A DNA stretch of 64,000 bases from Azorinus chamasolen (lineage: Eukaryota > Mollusca > Bivalvia > Cardiida > Solecurtidae). Shown piece after piece: positions 41,505-53,200 of the stretch. The notes beneath the pieces are model-generated. The model was not told where the DNA came from and did not search any database. It saw only the letters and a list, made by a program, of their open reading frames with translations. The stretch is taken from contig OY755242.1 in NCBI GenBank assembly GCA_963576725.1, positions 60,588,324 through 60,652,323 of the forward strand, read 5' to 3'. Each line of letters starts with the position of its first letter. Positions within the stretch are counted from its first letter, which is position 1. A program made the position numbers and the translations under genes.

Positions 41505-42370
41505 ACAGCAGTCTAATTGTGGTTGGTTTAGGGACGTTTTACTGTGTTCTAATTGTGTTTGTTTTAGATATGTTCTACTGTGTTCTAATTGTGTTTGTTT
41601 TAGGTATGTTCTACTGTGTTCTAATTGTGTTTGATTTAGGTATGTTCTACTGTAGGTTTGGGGAAGTTTTACTGTAGTCTAGTTGTGTTTGTTTTAGGTA
41701 TGTTCTGCTGTAGGTTTGGGGAAGTTTTACTGTAGTCTAATTGTGTTTTGGTTAGGTATGTAATACCGTAGTCCAGTTGTGTTTGTTTTAGGTATGTTCT
41801 ACTGTAGGTTTGGGGAAGTTTGGGGGAGTTTTACTGTTGTCTAGTTGTTTTTGTTTTAGGTATGTTCTACTGTAGGTTTGGGAAGTTTGGGGAAGTTTTA
41901 CTGTAGTCTAATTGTGTTTTGGTTAGGTATGTAATACTGTAGTCCAGTTGTTTTTTGTTTTAGGTATGTTCTACTGTAGGTTTAGGGAAGTTTGGGGAAG
42001 TTTTACTGTAGTCCAGTTGCGTTTGTTTTAGGTATGTTCTACTGTAGGTTTGGGAAGTTTGGGGAAGTTTTACTGTAGTCTAATTGTGTTTGGTTAGGTA
42101 TGTAATACTGTAGTCCAGTTGTTTTTTGTTTTAGGTATGTTCTACTGTAGGTTTAGGGAAGTTTGGGGAAGTTTTACTGTTGTCTAGTTGTTTTTGTTTT
42201 AGTTATGTTCTACTGTAGGTTTGGGGAAGTTTGGGGAAGTTTTACTGCAGTCTAGTTGTGTTTGTTTTAGGTATGTTCTACTGTAGGTTCAGGGAAGTTT
42301 GGGGAAGTTTTACTGTAGTCCAGTTGTGTTTGTTTTAGGTATGTTCTACTGTAGGTTCAGGGAAGTTCTG
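41505..42370. repeat. Complex minisatellite with TTTTACTGTAG motifs
   Basis: Built from three blocks: GTTTGTTTTAGGTATGTTCT, ACTGTAGGTTTGGGGAAG, and TTTTACTGTAGTCTAGTTGT. The order is regular in the right half (period ~90) and simpler at the left (42-bp period). Confidence 0.93.
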
Positions 42371-43412
42371 CCACAGTCTCGGTGTTTTTTGTTCGTTTTA
42401 CACCAGCGTTATATGAGTTAAGGCAACGATATATCTCTGCTCCAGCTAACTTTATTCGGTGCAATAGCATGCTAACACATAGGAAGATGAAAATGCCACA
42501 ACAATCTAACAGATAGAAAGATGAAAATGAACCGCTCAGATTAAACTTTCGGTGAACAGTTAGATACATTATGAAAGCCTTGCGAAAGCTGCGTGTTTCT
42601 TTCGGAATTCTATATATCTACGGAGAGCTCTCCGGTGGTCCGGTATTAAACACTACACACGATTAAGATCCGAAAAGTTCTTGTAAGATTAATATTGAAG
42701 AGGATAAGGGTCACTCTGTTTGATAATTTACCGCCTTAATTACACCAAGTCAGCCCCGCAGTTACCGACAAAAAAGAGGAGAAATTATTCGATAAAGACC
42801 GAGGGTATTCGTTACCGTTTGATGACAAGTTTATGAAAATAGATTACGCTTGTAAAGTAACCATACGGTCTCGTGCTGGGTTAAATTTTATTACAAAATT
42901 TCCCTGCAAAATATGTTTCCATTAAAAGTCATCAATTTTGAACTTTTTTTATCGGAACATGAAATTCATTGTAAAAGTTTGAACATCACACTGGGCTAAA
43001 GAAGGGATTAATTTTGTTTGGAATATTTGTTTTACAGTGTCTTAATCAAAATAAAACACATTTATTTTCAATCCAAAATGCCATGTCGAGCGGTTGTTGT
43101 AGCATTACACTCATACATACACACACGCACGAACGCACGCACGCGCGCACACATATGTGTTAGTGTCTTCAACTTATCTGACATGTTACACATCGTGAAA
43201 TGAATTCAATCTGATCTATAGTAACAGTTTGGATCCAGATAAAACGTCAAGAACCACAGAGTTTCCTCGTGATGCAGGCCGTTTACATCCCTGAATTAAT
43301 TATAAAAGAACACGCGGAATATCAATCGTGATATTTAATGAAGACGATTGTTTCTTTAAATTACTTTAGTTTTCAAAGATAAATTTCCCGTGCTTACAAT
43401 TATATTGCTGCG
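42371..43412. other. Unique block with AC/GC microsatellite and D trace
   Basis: Mostly unique. A short ACAC/GCAC run is at 43118-43158. A D core trace (AACAGTTTGGATCCAGATAA) is at 43222-43245. No exon recognised. Confidence 0.45.
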
Positions 43413-43645
43413 TTAGCCCTTTACTCCATGAATATCCATGTAAGAAATAATGACATCATGAATATTAATTAGGTTGTTGTTTTTCAAATAGTATATTAAC
43501 CCATGACTTTTTGCCAAAGCAGAAATATTACTCCATAAGCATGGCTGAACATACCCTGATCAGACGACTCCTATAGGAGCCGTCTGATCTGGGTCTACTC
43601 TGTTAGCAAAGGTGTAGAAAGGTGTATTTGTGGAGTAAAGGGTTA
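43413..43645 (-). mobile_element. MITE family A
   Basis: TTAG left, TTAA 43642-43645 right. Core CTCCTATAGGAG at 43568-43579; the left outer arm is altered (AAGCATGGCTGAACATACCC), the right arm is good. Confidence 0.87.
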
Positions 43646-43756
43646 ATCCAATGTCAAATTCACGTTTCATATATTAATGCCCTTTCAATATTAACAACCG
43701 TAAGGAATTAAAAAAAAATTCTTAATTATGGGATTTTGTAACAAAGTTTATGCTGT

Positions 43757-43985
43757 TTAACTCATTACCTCATAGGCTATTTTTAGATACAGCCTCTTTG
43801 AATAAATCTACCGAAGGGGGGCATTAACTAGAGAAAAGGAACATTTTAGAAATTTGTAATTTGAAATCATTGTGATAAATACAGCATTTGCTCCTATAGG
43901 AGCAAATGCTCTATTTATCACAATGATTTCACAAAGTGACTTCTACAGAGTCGTCAAAAGTCGTCAATATGAGGGAATGGGTTAA
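43757..43985 (+). mobile_element. MITE family B with symmetric arm change
   Basis: 229 bp with TTAA at both ends. Core CTCCTATAGGAG at 43891-43902. The hairpin foot reads GAAATCATTG at 43863-43872 and CAATGATTTC at 43921-43930, where other copies have GAAACCATTG and CAATGGTTTC, so both arms changed together. Confidence 0.94.
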
Positions 43986-44030
43986 CAAAAGCGTTCCATC
44001 AGATCCCAGTCGTAAAACAAGATGTGGCGT

Positions 44031-44190
44031 GTAACCCCTTACTCCATAAATACGTCATTTAACTCATAAAGGTATGTCCTGTTTGCTTGTGGAATAAATA
44101 TAGATTCAATTCTACAGTTTGTGAGCATTCATATGCTGTCTAATCTAATTGATATTTATTGTGCCACTACTTCTTGTATTATTCCATAAG
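44031..44190 (+). mobile_element. MITE family A, degraded
   Basis: CCCCTTACTCCATAAATACG left; the core is collapsed to AAAGGTATGTCCTGTTTGC; half Y partly present (ATTCTACAGTTTGTGAG). Confidence 0.6.
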
Positions 44191-46128
44191 CTTTATATCG
44201 GAATGTCTTGGACATTTTTAAGGAACTACCATTTTATTAAATGAAGTTATCCCCAACAAAGGCAGTTTATCAGATATCTTTTGGCTGTAGCTGATGCTTT
44301 GTTTGCTACAAATTTCATTTCTTTGATAGGTCCGCTCGCAACATGTTGCTACCATCTAAAGGCGATTGTCTTCTTAAGTACATCCAAAAGTGATAATGAC
44401 TTTATAATTGAGCTGTAAATTTCAAAATTGTCCCATTTTGGCTATTGAAAGACACAGGTGAAATAATACCTGTAATTGACCTGCTGTCGTCGGTTAATCG
44501 GTGTGGCAATAAACGCTTGTTTGAGCACTCATATGACACCCGGTGTAATAGTAGACTAGTGAAACTACGACACGCTTGAGCAAGCGCTCCAGATGCATGT
44601 ACCGTCAACATCTGTCATCGGGGTACAAATTTCCACTGTAATTATCTAATTACGTTCATTAAAAGCGCTCGCACGTTTACAAATCAGATGTGTCGCCGCC
44701 GCCACATAGGCCTTTTCTTTATTAACAGTTTACTTGAATAAACAGTTTTGCTTGGAATAAAGACACGATCCTTTCAAGAGCCTGTAAGATTCGAGGCACT
44801 CATTCTATTGGCCACAGAAACGGAAACCTCTCTCAGTATTGGCGATGAATAACGAGTCACGTGATATTGGAAATTAGAACAGGTGCATATCCATTGAGGG
44901 AACTTCTATGAGGAAAGCGATATTCATTTCCGCATTGATAATAGTCTAATTTAGAATTCAGAGTGAATTGGACACTTCTTAGACATTGGGATTTTTCGGA
45001 ATATTTTAATATTGGTTTGGGGAAAAGTTGAGTCCTGGACGGACCTTGTCGCACTGGTGGCGTTTGTTGAGACATGAACGTTGTGAAGCAGAGTTTAGGA
45101 GTCGGAATGCACCCTCCGTTAAATCCAGGACACATTTCGGGTCGGTATTCCCCACCCTACCGCTCCCCGGAGCGAATGCGGTGCATGACATCGTCTACGG
45201 TACGTATCGGTCGTTCCTAATTGCAGAAATGGTAAACAAACGAAATGATTTCTAGCCAATTTTGTCGTCCTCGGATTCATGAATAAATGAAACAGTGCTC
45301 GACTCCGGCTTTTTAATCACCTTTATTAGTTATTCTGAGCTGGCTGTGTCATTATTCCCTGCGTTTCATATTTTATGAAGTTTCGTTTCATCTTTCTAGG
45401 GGAACTGTGTTAGATTCATTGTCTACCTGAAACACGGAGAGGACGGATAGAAATAAAATATATTAACGGAATTAGATCGAATTTGACGTTTAGGAATATT
45501 TGAAATATGGAATTCTATTTGCACAGGTAAACATTTTTTTCAGTAAGGTACTAGGAATGACTGAAGCGAATTGTAAACGATAAGATATAGGAACCTTTAT
45601 TTGAACACTGTGTGAATTCACCCGGACTTATCGAATATTGGTAATTGCTATATTTGATCAGAATTAATAGAGAGTTATGCATTAATAGATATTGCTAAAT
45701 GGTTCATATGCATTGTATTAAGGCATTTAGTTGCGAAAGGGTAAACGGATAACTCATTTGACTGAGATATAGGTTTTAACACACGACATTGTCTAAATAT
45801 ACACATTAGTATCTTTTTTTTTACTAATAAATCAACTTGACTTTCATCAAGATGTAAGCGGGAAAAATCTAGTTCATCGTTCACTATAACTATATTTTAA
45901 GAACTTATAACAAATACAACGAACGCTTTTGTCTTACATGAAAGTAGAATGGTGTATGTTTCATTCCTTGTAATACTTTGCATGGCTGTCATATTTGTGA
46001 CTGGTATTTACTTAAAATGTAATTGGAATGATTTACGAAACATCTTACCTATCAGGACATATTGTCACAGATTAATTCGTTTTATTTTACCAGGAAATTT
46101 AAGATGGACCCCTTTCTTACCACCGATT
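44191..46128. other. Longest repeat-free block
   Basis: Almost 2 kb with no MITE or tandem repeat. GC content is higher around 44630-44720 and 45030-45220. Several small frames on both strands, none with splice signals I trust. The best candidate region for conserved regulatory DNA in the intron, by inference. Confidence 0.45.
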
Positions 46129-46361
46129 ATAACCCTTTACTCCACGAATACACCCTTTGATACATTTGCAAACATAGTAGACCCAGATCAGACGGCTCCT
46201 AGAGGTCATGCTCTGTTTGCTTTTAATATAATGACGATCTGATTTTACAGTTTCTATCACGATAAAAATTGTTTGTTCATAGTGCCGTTTTAAAAAATGA
46301 GTGAAGTAATTTTCATGATGTCTTTAGTTCTTGCCTGAATATGTATGGAGTAAAGGGTTAA
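46129..46361 (+). mobile_element. MITE family A
   Basis: ATAA then CCCTTTACTCCACGAATACA left; core left arm AGTAGACCCAGATCAGACGG intact, right arm mostly deleted (AGAGGTCATGCTCTGTTTGC); TTAA 46358-46361 right. Confidence 0.85.
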
Positions 46362-46938
46362 AATAAAGAGATAGACTACTTTCATCTCTTTGTAGTGTAT
46401 TGTTCTTGACCATTTCTAAGTGGAACATAACTTTCTTTCATTAGTCTTCGAAATCAAGATACAGAACCTGTATTGTTAGAACACTTAGTATAATTCCCAG
46501 ACTACTATCAAATAAAACGTTAGCTAGGGATTGTTAACTAAATCAACCATGGACACAATCATAACAGAAATATGTACTTAATCTCTCTTGAATCTTTTAT
46601 CATTTGAATTTCGGACTTGTGCAGCGTTTAAATGGTCGTCATTTAAAACAATGAATATAAAAGACTGGTCAACACATGTATTAGATATAACGAGTAGCAA
46701 AATGCGGTCAAATGGCTAGATTACAACACCGGGGACATAAAATATTGTCAGTTACGAAATAGCAAAACATAGTGTTCTGGCTTAATCTATAAACTGTATG
46801 ATTTAGTTTACTAAGACTATTTTCAATATGAGTACATGTATTCAAAATTTAGCTGGCTATTACTGAATAGTCAGTCAACTATTGCACCACCGGTTTCTGT
46901 CTTAAACTTACCAAAATGACATCTAAATTGTAAGCAAG
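46362..46938. other. Unique spacer
   Basis: Nothing recognised. Confidence 0.4.
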
Positions 46939-47133
46939 AGGTCCAAATAAGATGCGTAAATTAAATCATTTTCAAAGAATAACTTCTTTATTTCTCCACC
47001 AAAGCGTATGTTGTGACCACTCTTCAGAATTGTCTCGAAGAAACGATTCTGGAGAGTAGCCACTACATAGGTTTGGTGGAGAAATGAATATGTTTGTATT
47101 TGGGCGTATACGGAACCTTTATCTGTTGCTCTG
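46939..47133 (-). mobile_element. MITE family E
   Basis: GAGGTCCAAATAAGATGCGT left, CGGAACCTTTATCTGTTGCT right. Arms GTTGTGACCACTCTTCAGAA and TTCTGGAGAGTAGCCACTAC pair. GTAAG occurs just outside both ends, compatible with a worn 8-bp target duplication. Confidence 0.85.
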
Positions 47134-48084
47134 GTAAGGTCATGTATAGTTTAAGTATTCAGTTTATGAATTATTGTCAAAATTCTTAGAACCGGAATTG
47201 TCGCAAAAAAGAAAATCGTACGGTCCGTCATTGGTTATGTTGAGATGATTAATAACATGAAATATTTCACCATTTAAGGCCATTACACTAGTTTGTCAGT
47301 ATAAAATAAAAATAAAAATAAATTAGATATGGTTTAGCCGTAACAATGCAAATAATCTGACACTTTCAAACAAACATATATCATTGCTTCAACCACTTTT
47401 ATTTATGCTGGTGTGTTCATGAGGTTATGATATGTAAATTATTTTAGAATGAAACCAATGGCTATCCAAAGTACATTAATTCGAGTTGCTTATAATGCAT
47501 GGTTTAAAAAGCGTTGTTTTTCTTCTGTTTTATGGTGTGTGGTTTTTTTTATCAAAACTGATTTATTTGCGTAGTAACATTCTAAACTGGATTTTTCACC
47601 TTAGTTCAAATATTCTGAAAGTGGGAGATCCTTTGAAAGCAAAAGTAGCAATGCGTAAAGAGACAATTAAAGACTAGGTTCCATTGAATCTGTTCAACTT
47701 ACCAGGAAAGAACAAAAAAAGGAACTTACTGACACAATTTAATATTTGAATGACACATTGTTAAATAATGGTAAATTCTGTGCCATTTATACATTTAACT
47801 TATATTTTATCATTTTTGATTGACATAAATAATGAGATTTGTAACATACGCTACAATATATACGTGTGGTTTTTTTTTTAAATATATGATATTTTACCTT
47901 TATATTTGTCAGAAATAAGAAGAGAAATTATTTATGTTTGAATAATTGACAATCAATTTAAAAGATATTGATCTACAACGCACACACATCACAATTAATG
48001 CACGCGTGTGTCCGAAATAATAAGAACTAACCCACACAAGACTGTGGCATTTCGCCTTAATGAATTTCATTATTCTAAATTAAT
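47134..48084. other. Unique AT-rich block
   Basis: Nearly 1 kb without repeats. A 63-codon frame (47486-47677) lacks support. Confidence 0.4.
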
Positions 48085-48322
48085 TTAACCCACTACCTGC
48101 TCAATATTCATGTAAGAAATAATGGCACCATGAATATTTATCAGCTGAATTTATATAATGTAAAAAATCAAGTGAATGCTTTACTTTAACAAAAGTTGTA
48201 GAATCAGAATAATATCATGTCATAAGCAAACAAAACAGACCCTGATCAGATCGCTTCTTTAGGAGCTGTCTTATTTGGATATACTCTGTTTGAAAACGTG
48301 CAAAAACGCGTTTATAAGTTAA
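48085..48322 (-). mobile_element. MITE family A, complete
   Basis: TTAA at both ends. Half Y left, half X right (AAACGCGTTTATAAG). Core arms CAGACCCTGATCAGATCG and AGCTGTCTTATTTGGATA have drifted; centre CTTCTTTAGGAG. Confidence 0.87.
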
Positions 48323-48344
48323 TACTTGACTTAGTTTAGAGGGA

Positions 48345-48598
48345 ATATAAGATTGCACATACATTATAAGATAATGTATATAAACATAATTCATATGGTT
48401 ATATAGTATTGCTTATACATTATAAGATATGTAAACATATACGGTTATATGACTATATTACACTGCTCATACATTGTAAGATATGTAAAAACATACGTTC
48501 ATATGGCTGTATTACTTTGCTCATACATTATAAGATATGTAAACATATACGTTTATATGACTACATGTACATAACATTACCCATGCATTATAAGATAT
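48345..48598. repeat. Minisatellite, ~58-64-bp unit
   Basis: Four copies of GCTCATACATTATAAGATAT followed by GTAAACATATACG and a TATATGACTATATTAC segment. Confidence 0.88.
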
Positions 48599-48849
48599 TT
48601 AACCATTCCCTTCATATAAACGAATTCTCGTGTATTTGCAAACAGAGTTGACCCAGATCAGACGGCTCTTATAGAAACCGTCTGATCAGGATCTGCTCTG
48701 TTTGCTTTTGACATGATATAGATCTGATTCTACAGGTTTGTGTCAAAACAAAACAATTACCTTGAAAATTTTACATCATAAAAATGCAGCTAATAAATAT
48801 TCATAATGTCATAATTTCTAACATGGATATTAAACAGGGACAGGGTTTA
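48599..48849 (+). mobile_element. MITE family A, complete
   Basis: 251 bp, TTAA left and TTTA right. Core GCAAACAGAGTTGACCCAGA ... GGCTCTTATAGAAACC. Right half Y (TAATAAATATTCATAATGTC). Placed at the end of the preceding minisatellite. Confidence 0.9.
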
Positions 48850-48865
48850 CATATATGGTTATAGG

Positions 48866-48867
<2 letters not shown>

Positions 48868-48899
<32 letters not shown>
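48868..48899. repeat. AT dinucleotide microsatellite
   Basis: About 15 TA repeats just after the A element. Confidence 0.95.
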
Positions 48900-48901
<2 letters not shown>

Positions 48902-49756
48902 TGCAAAACCGCTATAACGTATAACATAATATGGTTATGCGGAATTTAATCGTGGAACCAAGTTAGAATTTGAAATCTACTTCCTAGGTCTAACACTTAT
49001 TATGTTGCTGAAAGAAAGAAGAAAGGTGATCGATTTTATCCAAACAGACACTCCAGTGGTAGTAATTAGATGTTGTGTTTTGTGCAAATAGAAAACTGAC
49101 TGCAAGAACCTAAAAACCCGTCCGTAATTAAATTGGAATTGGAATTACCTTCAAGTAATTACATGTACATGTACATTCGGCGATGTTCGATTTTTCCACG
49201 CACGCGACACGTTATTCTCTAGGGTTATTTCATTCAATGTACAGTTAGTCACAAATAAATGGATTCACCTTCCCAGAAAAATGTCGCCTAAAAATGAAAA
49301 ACATTTTAATCAATGATCCATATGGGTACTTAAACACGATATGGTCTGTAAACCCTTGAACAACTTCGGAAGCGCTACCTGATCTAATAGCTATAAGTGT
49401 AATAATAGATTAATAATGTGTTACACACGCACAGTGTGTCAATAATTGTTTTGTAGAAGAATATGTCAATACAGATGACGATAGAGATGTAATTCATAAG
49501 GGACACGTTTTCGAAAGGATCTTTTTACAATTTCTAGCGCACCTTTAGTAAAAGGACCACGGGGTTACTCTATTGATATACGGATATTGATAAGCGATTA
49601 TATTATGTTATATCATATTATATAATATATAATATTATACTATATTATTACTTAGTCTGTCTTAATACAAGGCTGGTTTGATCATGGGATATCTAATTTT
49701 TACGTAGTTTGTTCTACATTTTAACAGGTACTCGTGGACATGTGCGTAAACTGATA
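48900..49756. other. Unique block with AT-rich palindromic patch
   Basis: TATATTATGTTATATCATAT-type sequence at 49595-49650; otherwise nothing recognised. Confidence 0.4.
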
Positions 49757-50090
49757 CAGTAAAACCCCTCTAATGTGACCAGCAAAAAGGGGCATAATTC
49801 ACAGTGGCAAGGGCAGGTGGTAGCTTAATGCAGGACGAAAGTTATACAGAAAGCTCCTATAGCAACCGCCTGCTTATAAAGACAGCCATGTTTATTCATT
49901 AAGTGGTCACATTAGAGGGGTTTTACTGTTTATTCATTAAGTGGTCACATTAGAGGGGTTTTACTGTTTATTCATTAAGTGGTCACATTAGAGGGGTTTT
50001 ACTGTACAGCCATGTTTATTCATTAAGTGGTCACATTAGAGGGCTTTTACTGTTTATTCATTAAGTGGTCACATTAGAGGGGTTTTACTG
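49757..50090. mobile_element. MITE family C2 with five tandem right ends
   Basis: Left end CAGTAAAACCCCTCTAATGT after TA 49755-49756. The hairpin tip is cut (AAGCTCCTATAGCAACCGCC). The right terminal 38 bp are present five times (49891-50090), the last followed by TA at 50091-50092. Confidence 0.92.
49891..50090. repeat. 38-bp tandem copies of a transposon end
   Basis: Unit TTTATTCATTAAGTGGTCAC then ATTAGAGGGGTTTTACTG. Copies start at 49891, 49929, 49967, 50015 and 50053. A 10-bp TACAGCCATG separates the third and fourth. They are nearly identical; one has GGGCTTTT. Confidence 0.95.
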
Positions 50091-50107
50091 TATTTTTCAA
50101 GTTTTGT

Positions 50108-50361
50108 TTAACCCTTTACTCGATGAATATTCATGTAAGAAATGATAAAATCATGAATATTAATTAATATTAAGTATTATAATAGCGCCATGAAAGGGCA
50201 CAGAATTTTCGTACATGGCAGAAACTGTAGAATCGTATCTATATTATATCGTAAGCAAACAGAGCAGACCCTGATCAGACGGCTCCTGTAGGAGACGTCT
50301 GATCAGGGTGTACTCTGTTTGCAAAGGCGCTGAAAAACATATTTATGGAGAAAAGGGTGAA
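50108..50361 (-). mobile_element. MITE family A, complete
   Basis: 254 bp, TTAA left and TGAA right. Excellent hairpin: AGCAGACCCTGATCAGACGG pairs with GACGTCTGATCAGGG round CTCCTGTAGGAG. Starts 17 bp after the preceding C2 element. Confidence 0.93.
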
Positions 50362-50647
50362 TGAGCATTGTTTTAAAATGGCTGATCTAAATGTTTTATT
50401 CTTTCTTTAAAATAAGTGCATTTAAGTGCATGACGAACTACGCCTTTGAAATTAGTACTCTTTTGAAATAAAGTGAAAGGTTACGCATGCTAATTTATCT
50501 AGTTCATACCCTTGAAGTTTGAAGAAGATATAAAACGTTCTTGTAACAGAAACGTTTAGATTTTAGTTAAACTTGTTTGACCAGCTCGATAAAGAATTTT
50601 GTCAAACTAAGAGTACCTTGAACCCTTGTTTATAGCGACTAATTATT

Positions 50648-50815
50648 GAAGAGAGAGAGAGAAAGAGAGACAGAAGCACAGACAGAGAGAGCGAGAGAGA
50701 TAGAGAGAGAGGGGGGAAGAGACAGAGACCGATGCAGAGACAAACAGACAGAGAGAGAGAGTCAGAGAGACAGAGACAGACAGACAGAGACAGAGAGATA
50801 GACAGAGATACAGGC
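50648..50815. repeat. GAGA/GACAGA microsatellite
   Basis: Purine-rich irregular GAGAGA and GACAGACAGA runs. Minus-strand frames of about 70 codons are repeat artefacts. Confidence 0.95.
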
Positions 50816-51249
50816 ATACGTAGAGGGGCTGTTCTCCTTTATCAATCACGTTCAATGAAAATCTCTTTACAATTGTTACTAATAATATACCCCACTGGAT
50901 GAAAAAAGCAGACTAAACAGTTTTCAACATCTTTGATAAAAATAACCACAAGGAAGAGTACGTTTTCTTCTTTAACATGTAACCTGCGGATCAAACTTCG
51001 ACTTGTGAAACGTTTTGCAATTGTGGAGAATTGTGATATGTTATATAGAGTACATTTGTATACAGGAGAGCATAGTGGTACATTTGATCTTAACAAATGA
51101 AATAATTTAAAAATTATGAAATAAAAATTCAAAGAATAGAAAATTAATGAATTTTATCATGCAATTTACGACTAAACGTTGAGATAAGTAGAAGTCTCAT
51201 AATAAACTGAAATGCAAATTGACCCTTCTTTGTTCCATAATGATGGCGT
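50816..51249. other. Unique spacer
   Basis: A 96-codon minus-strand frame (50842-51132) is open but not recognised and has no start or splice support. Confidence 0.4.
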
Positions 51250-52110
51250 AATATATATATATATTCTTTCTGTACACGTTGATACATGTACGTAATATAT
51301 CTATTCTTTCTGTACACGTTGATACATGTACGTAATATATCTATTCTTTCTGTACACGTTGATACATGTACATAATATATGTGTTCTTTCTGTACTCGTT
51401 GATATATGTATATACTTTATCTATTCTTTCTCTACACGTTGTCACGTGTACATACTACATGTATCTTCGTTCTGTGCACGTTGACACCTGTACATACTAT
51501 ATCTATTCTTTCTGTACACGTTGGTACATGTGCATACTGTATATTTCTTTCTGTACACGGTGACTTCTGTGTGTATGATATACCTATTCTTTATGTACAC
51601 GATGATGTCTACAAATGCTGTACGTACTCTTTCTGTATACGATGACGTCTGTGTATGCTATTCCTATTCTTTCTGTACACGTTGACGCATGTGCATGATA
51701 TATATATATATATATTTGTTCTGTACATGTTGACGTCTGTAAATGCTATATATATTCTTTCCATACAAGGTGATGTCTGTGTATACTATATCTATTCATT
51801 CTGTATACGGGCCCGTCTGTTTATACTATATCTATTATGTTTGTACATTTTGGCGTCTGTGCATACTATACATTTGTGTATACGCTTTCTATACATATCT
51901 ACTTTTTCTGTACTCGATGATGTATGTATATGCAATATCTACTCTTTCTGTACACGATGATACCGATGCATGTTATTTTTACTTTCTGTACGTGGTGACG
52001 TCTGTGCATGCTTATCTACTTGTTCTGCACACGAAAACGCCTGTGCATGCTATACATACTGTTTCTGTACACGGTGACGTCTGTCTATAGTGTATATACT
52101 CTCTCTGTTA
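51250..52110. repeat. Minisatellite, ~40-bp unit
   Basis: About 22 units of TATTCTTTCTGTACACGTTG plus TACATGTACGTAATATATC. The first three are exact at 40-bp spacing (51271, 51311, 51351), later units drift. It produces several 65-115-codon frames. Confidence 0.94.
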
Positions 52111-52167
52111 GTCATTATTGATTAGAGATTTATCATCTCGTATTGAGGTGAGCAGAAAACGAACTTA

Positions 52168-52380
52168 GACAATCTACTCCATGAATATTCATGTAAGAAA
52201 TAATGACTTTACGCATATTAATTAGATTAATAGTAATTACACCACTCGACACAATACTAGTTGGTTTCACCGGAAACTGTAGAATCGTATCTATATCATA
52301 AGCTAACAGAACAGACCCTGGTCTTGGCCTGCTCTGTTTTCAAAGGCACAGAAATGCGTATTTATGGAGTAAAGGGTTTA
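52168..52380 (-). mobile_element. MITE family A, hairpin centre deleted
   Basis: Half Y ACTCCATGAATATTCATGTA left. The core reduces to AGAACAGACCCTGGTCTTGG and CCTGCTCTGTTTTC. Half X right, ending AAAGGGTTTA. Confidence 0.82.
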
Positions 52381-52399
52381 TTATTTTTCTTTTTGCAGC

Positions 52400-52450
52400 C
52401 GGCTGATCAGGGTCTGCTCTGTTTGTTTATGATATAATAAAGATATAAGG
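52400..52450 (+). mobile_element. Family A right-arm fragment
   Basis: AGCCGGCTGATCAGGGTCTG and TTTATGATATAATAAAGATA only, directly after the A copy. Confidence 0.55.
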
Positions 52451-52561
52451 ATTAACGAATCGATTAATAAGTTTGTACAGACATCTGTTTTATTGGGGTT
52501 AGGGTCAAAAATGAAATTCTAGTAATATAATGAGTTAGATACAAAGTGCGAGACTGAAAAA

Positions 52562-52637
52562 GATGAAGAATAGAGAAAGTGAGACATAGAGAGACATGAG
52601 ATGAAGAATAGAGAAAGTGAGACATAGAGAGACATGA
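52562..52637. repeat. Tandem duplication, 38 bp
   Basis: GATGAAGAATAGAGAAAGTG and GACATAGAGAGACATGA, two identical copies. Confidence 0.92.
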
Positions 52638-52744
52638 GTAAGAATACACAGGAAAGAGACGGTTAGGTGTAGACTAGTAAGCAGAGTTAAATTATTCTGA
52701 CAACTGCAAAGTGATGAATGTGCCATTCAACTATGTTGTATATG

Positions 52745-52876
52745 CAGAGGTCCATATAAGACGCGTAAATTAAAACAGTTTCAAGACTATCTCCTTTATT
52801 TCTCTTTATATCTCAAAGAGACAATTCTTAAGAGTGGCCACAACATAGTAGGTATGCACTTTTATCTATTGCCCTG
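52745..52876 (-). mobile_element. MITE family E, much of hairpin lost
   Basis: CAGAGGTCCATATAAGACGC left and ACTTTTATCTATTGCCCTG right. The interior jumps from TTTATTTCTC to ATCTCAAAGAGACAATTCTT. TGTAT lies on both sides as part of a possible 8-bp duplication (TGTATATG / TGTATGTA). Confidence 0.78.
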
Positions 52877-52952
52877 TGTATGTATTCATATTTATTATAT
52901 GTTTGCATCTCTGGTTGTTTTCATGCATAGAAATAAAACGCACACGATTTGT

Positions 52953-53200
52953 TTAACCCTTTCCCTGACCAATATTCATGTAAAAATAATGACATTATGA
53001 ATATTCATTAGCTGAATTTTACAACGGTATATGGGCACACGTATTTTTCTGTATTGATACGAACTGAAGAGTCAGATATATTATAAGTTTATAAACAAAC
53101 AGAGCAGACCCTGATCAGACGGCTCCTAGGAGCCGCCTGATCTGGGTTTTCTCTGTTTCTTTGTTTGCAAAGGTGTTCTATATATGAAGGAAAGGGTTTA
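52953..53200 (-). mobile_element. MITE family A just upstream of the POU4 exon
   Basis: TTAA left, TTTA right. Half Y left, half X right (GTGTTCTATATATGAAGGAA). Good hairpin AGCAGACCCTGATCAGACGG with the shortened centre CTCCTAGGAG. It ends 73 bp before the POU4 exon, so it lies close to the branch-point region. Confidence 0.9.

Noticed and set aside
50842..51132. 96-codon minus-strand frame
   Set aside because: No start context, splice signal or recognisable motif.
51366..52090. Chain of hydrophobic-looking frames that mimic a membrane protein
   Set aside because: A 40-bp minisatellite gives open frames with shifting phase; no stable protein repeat.
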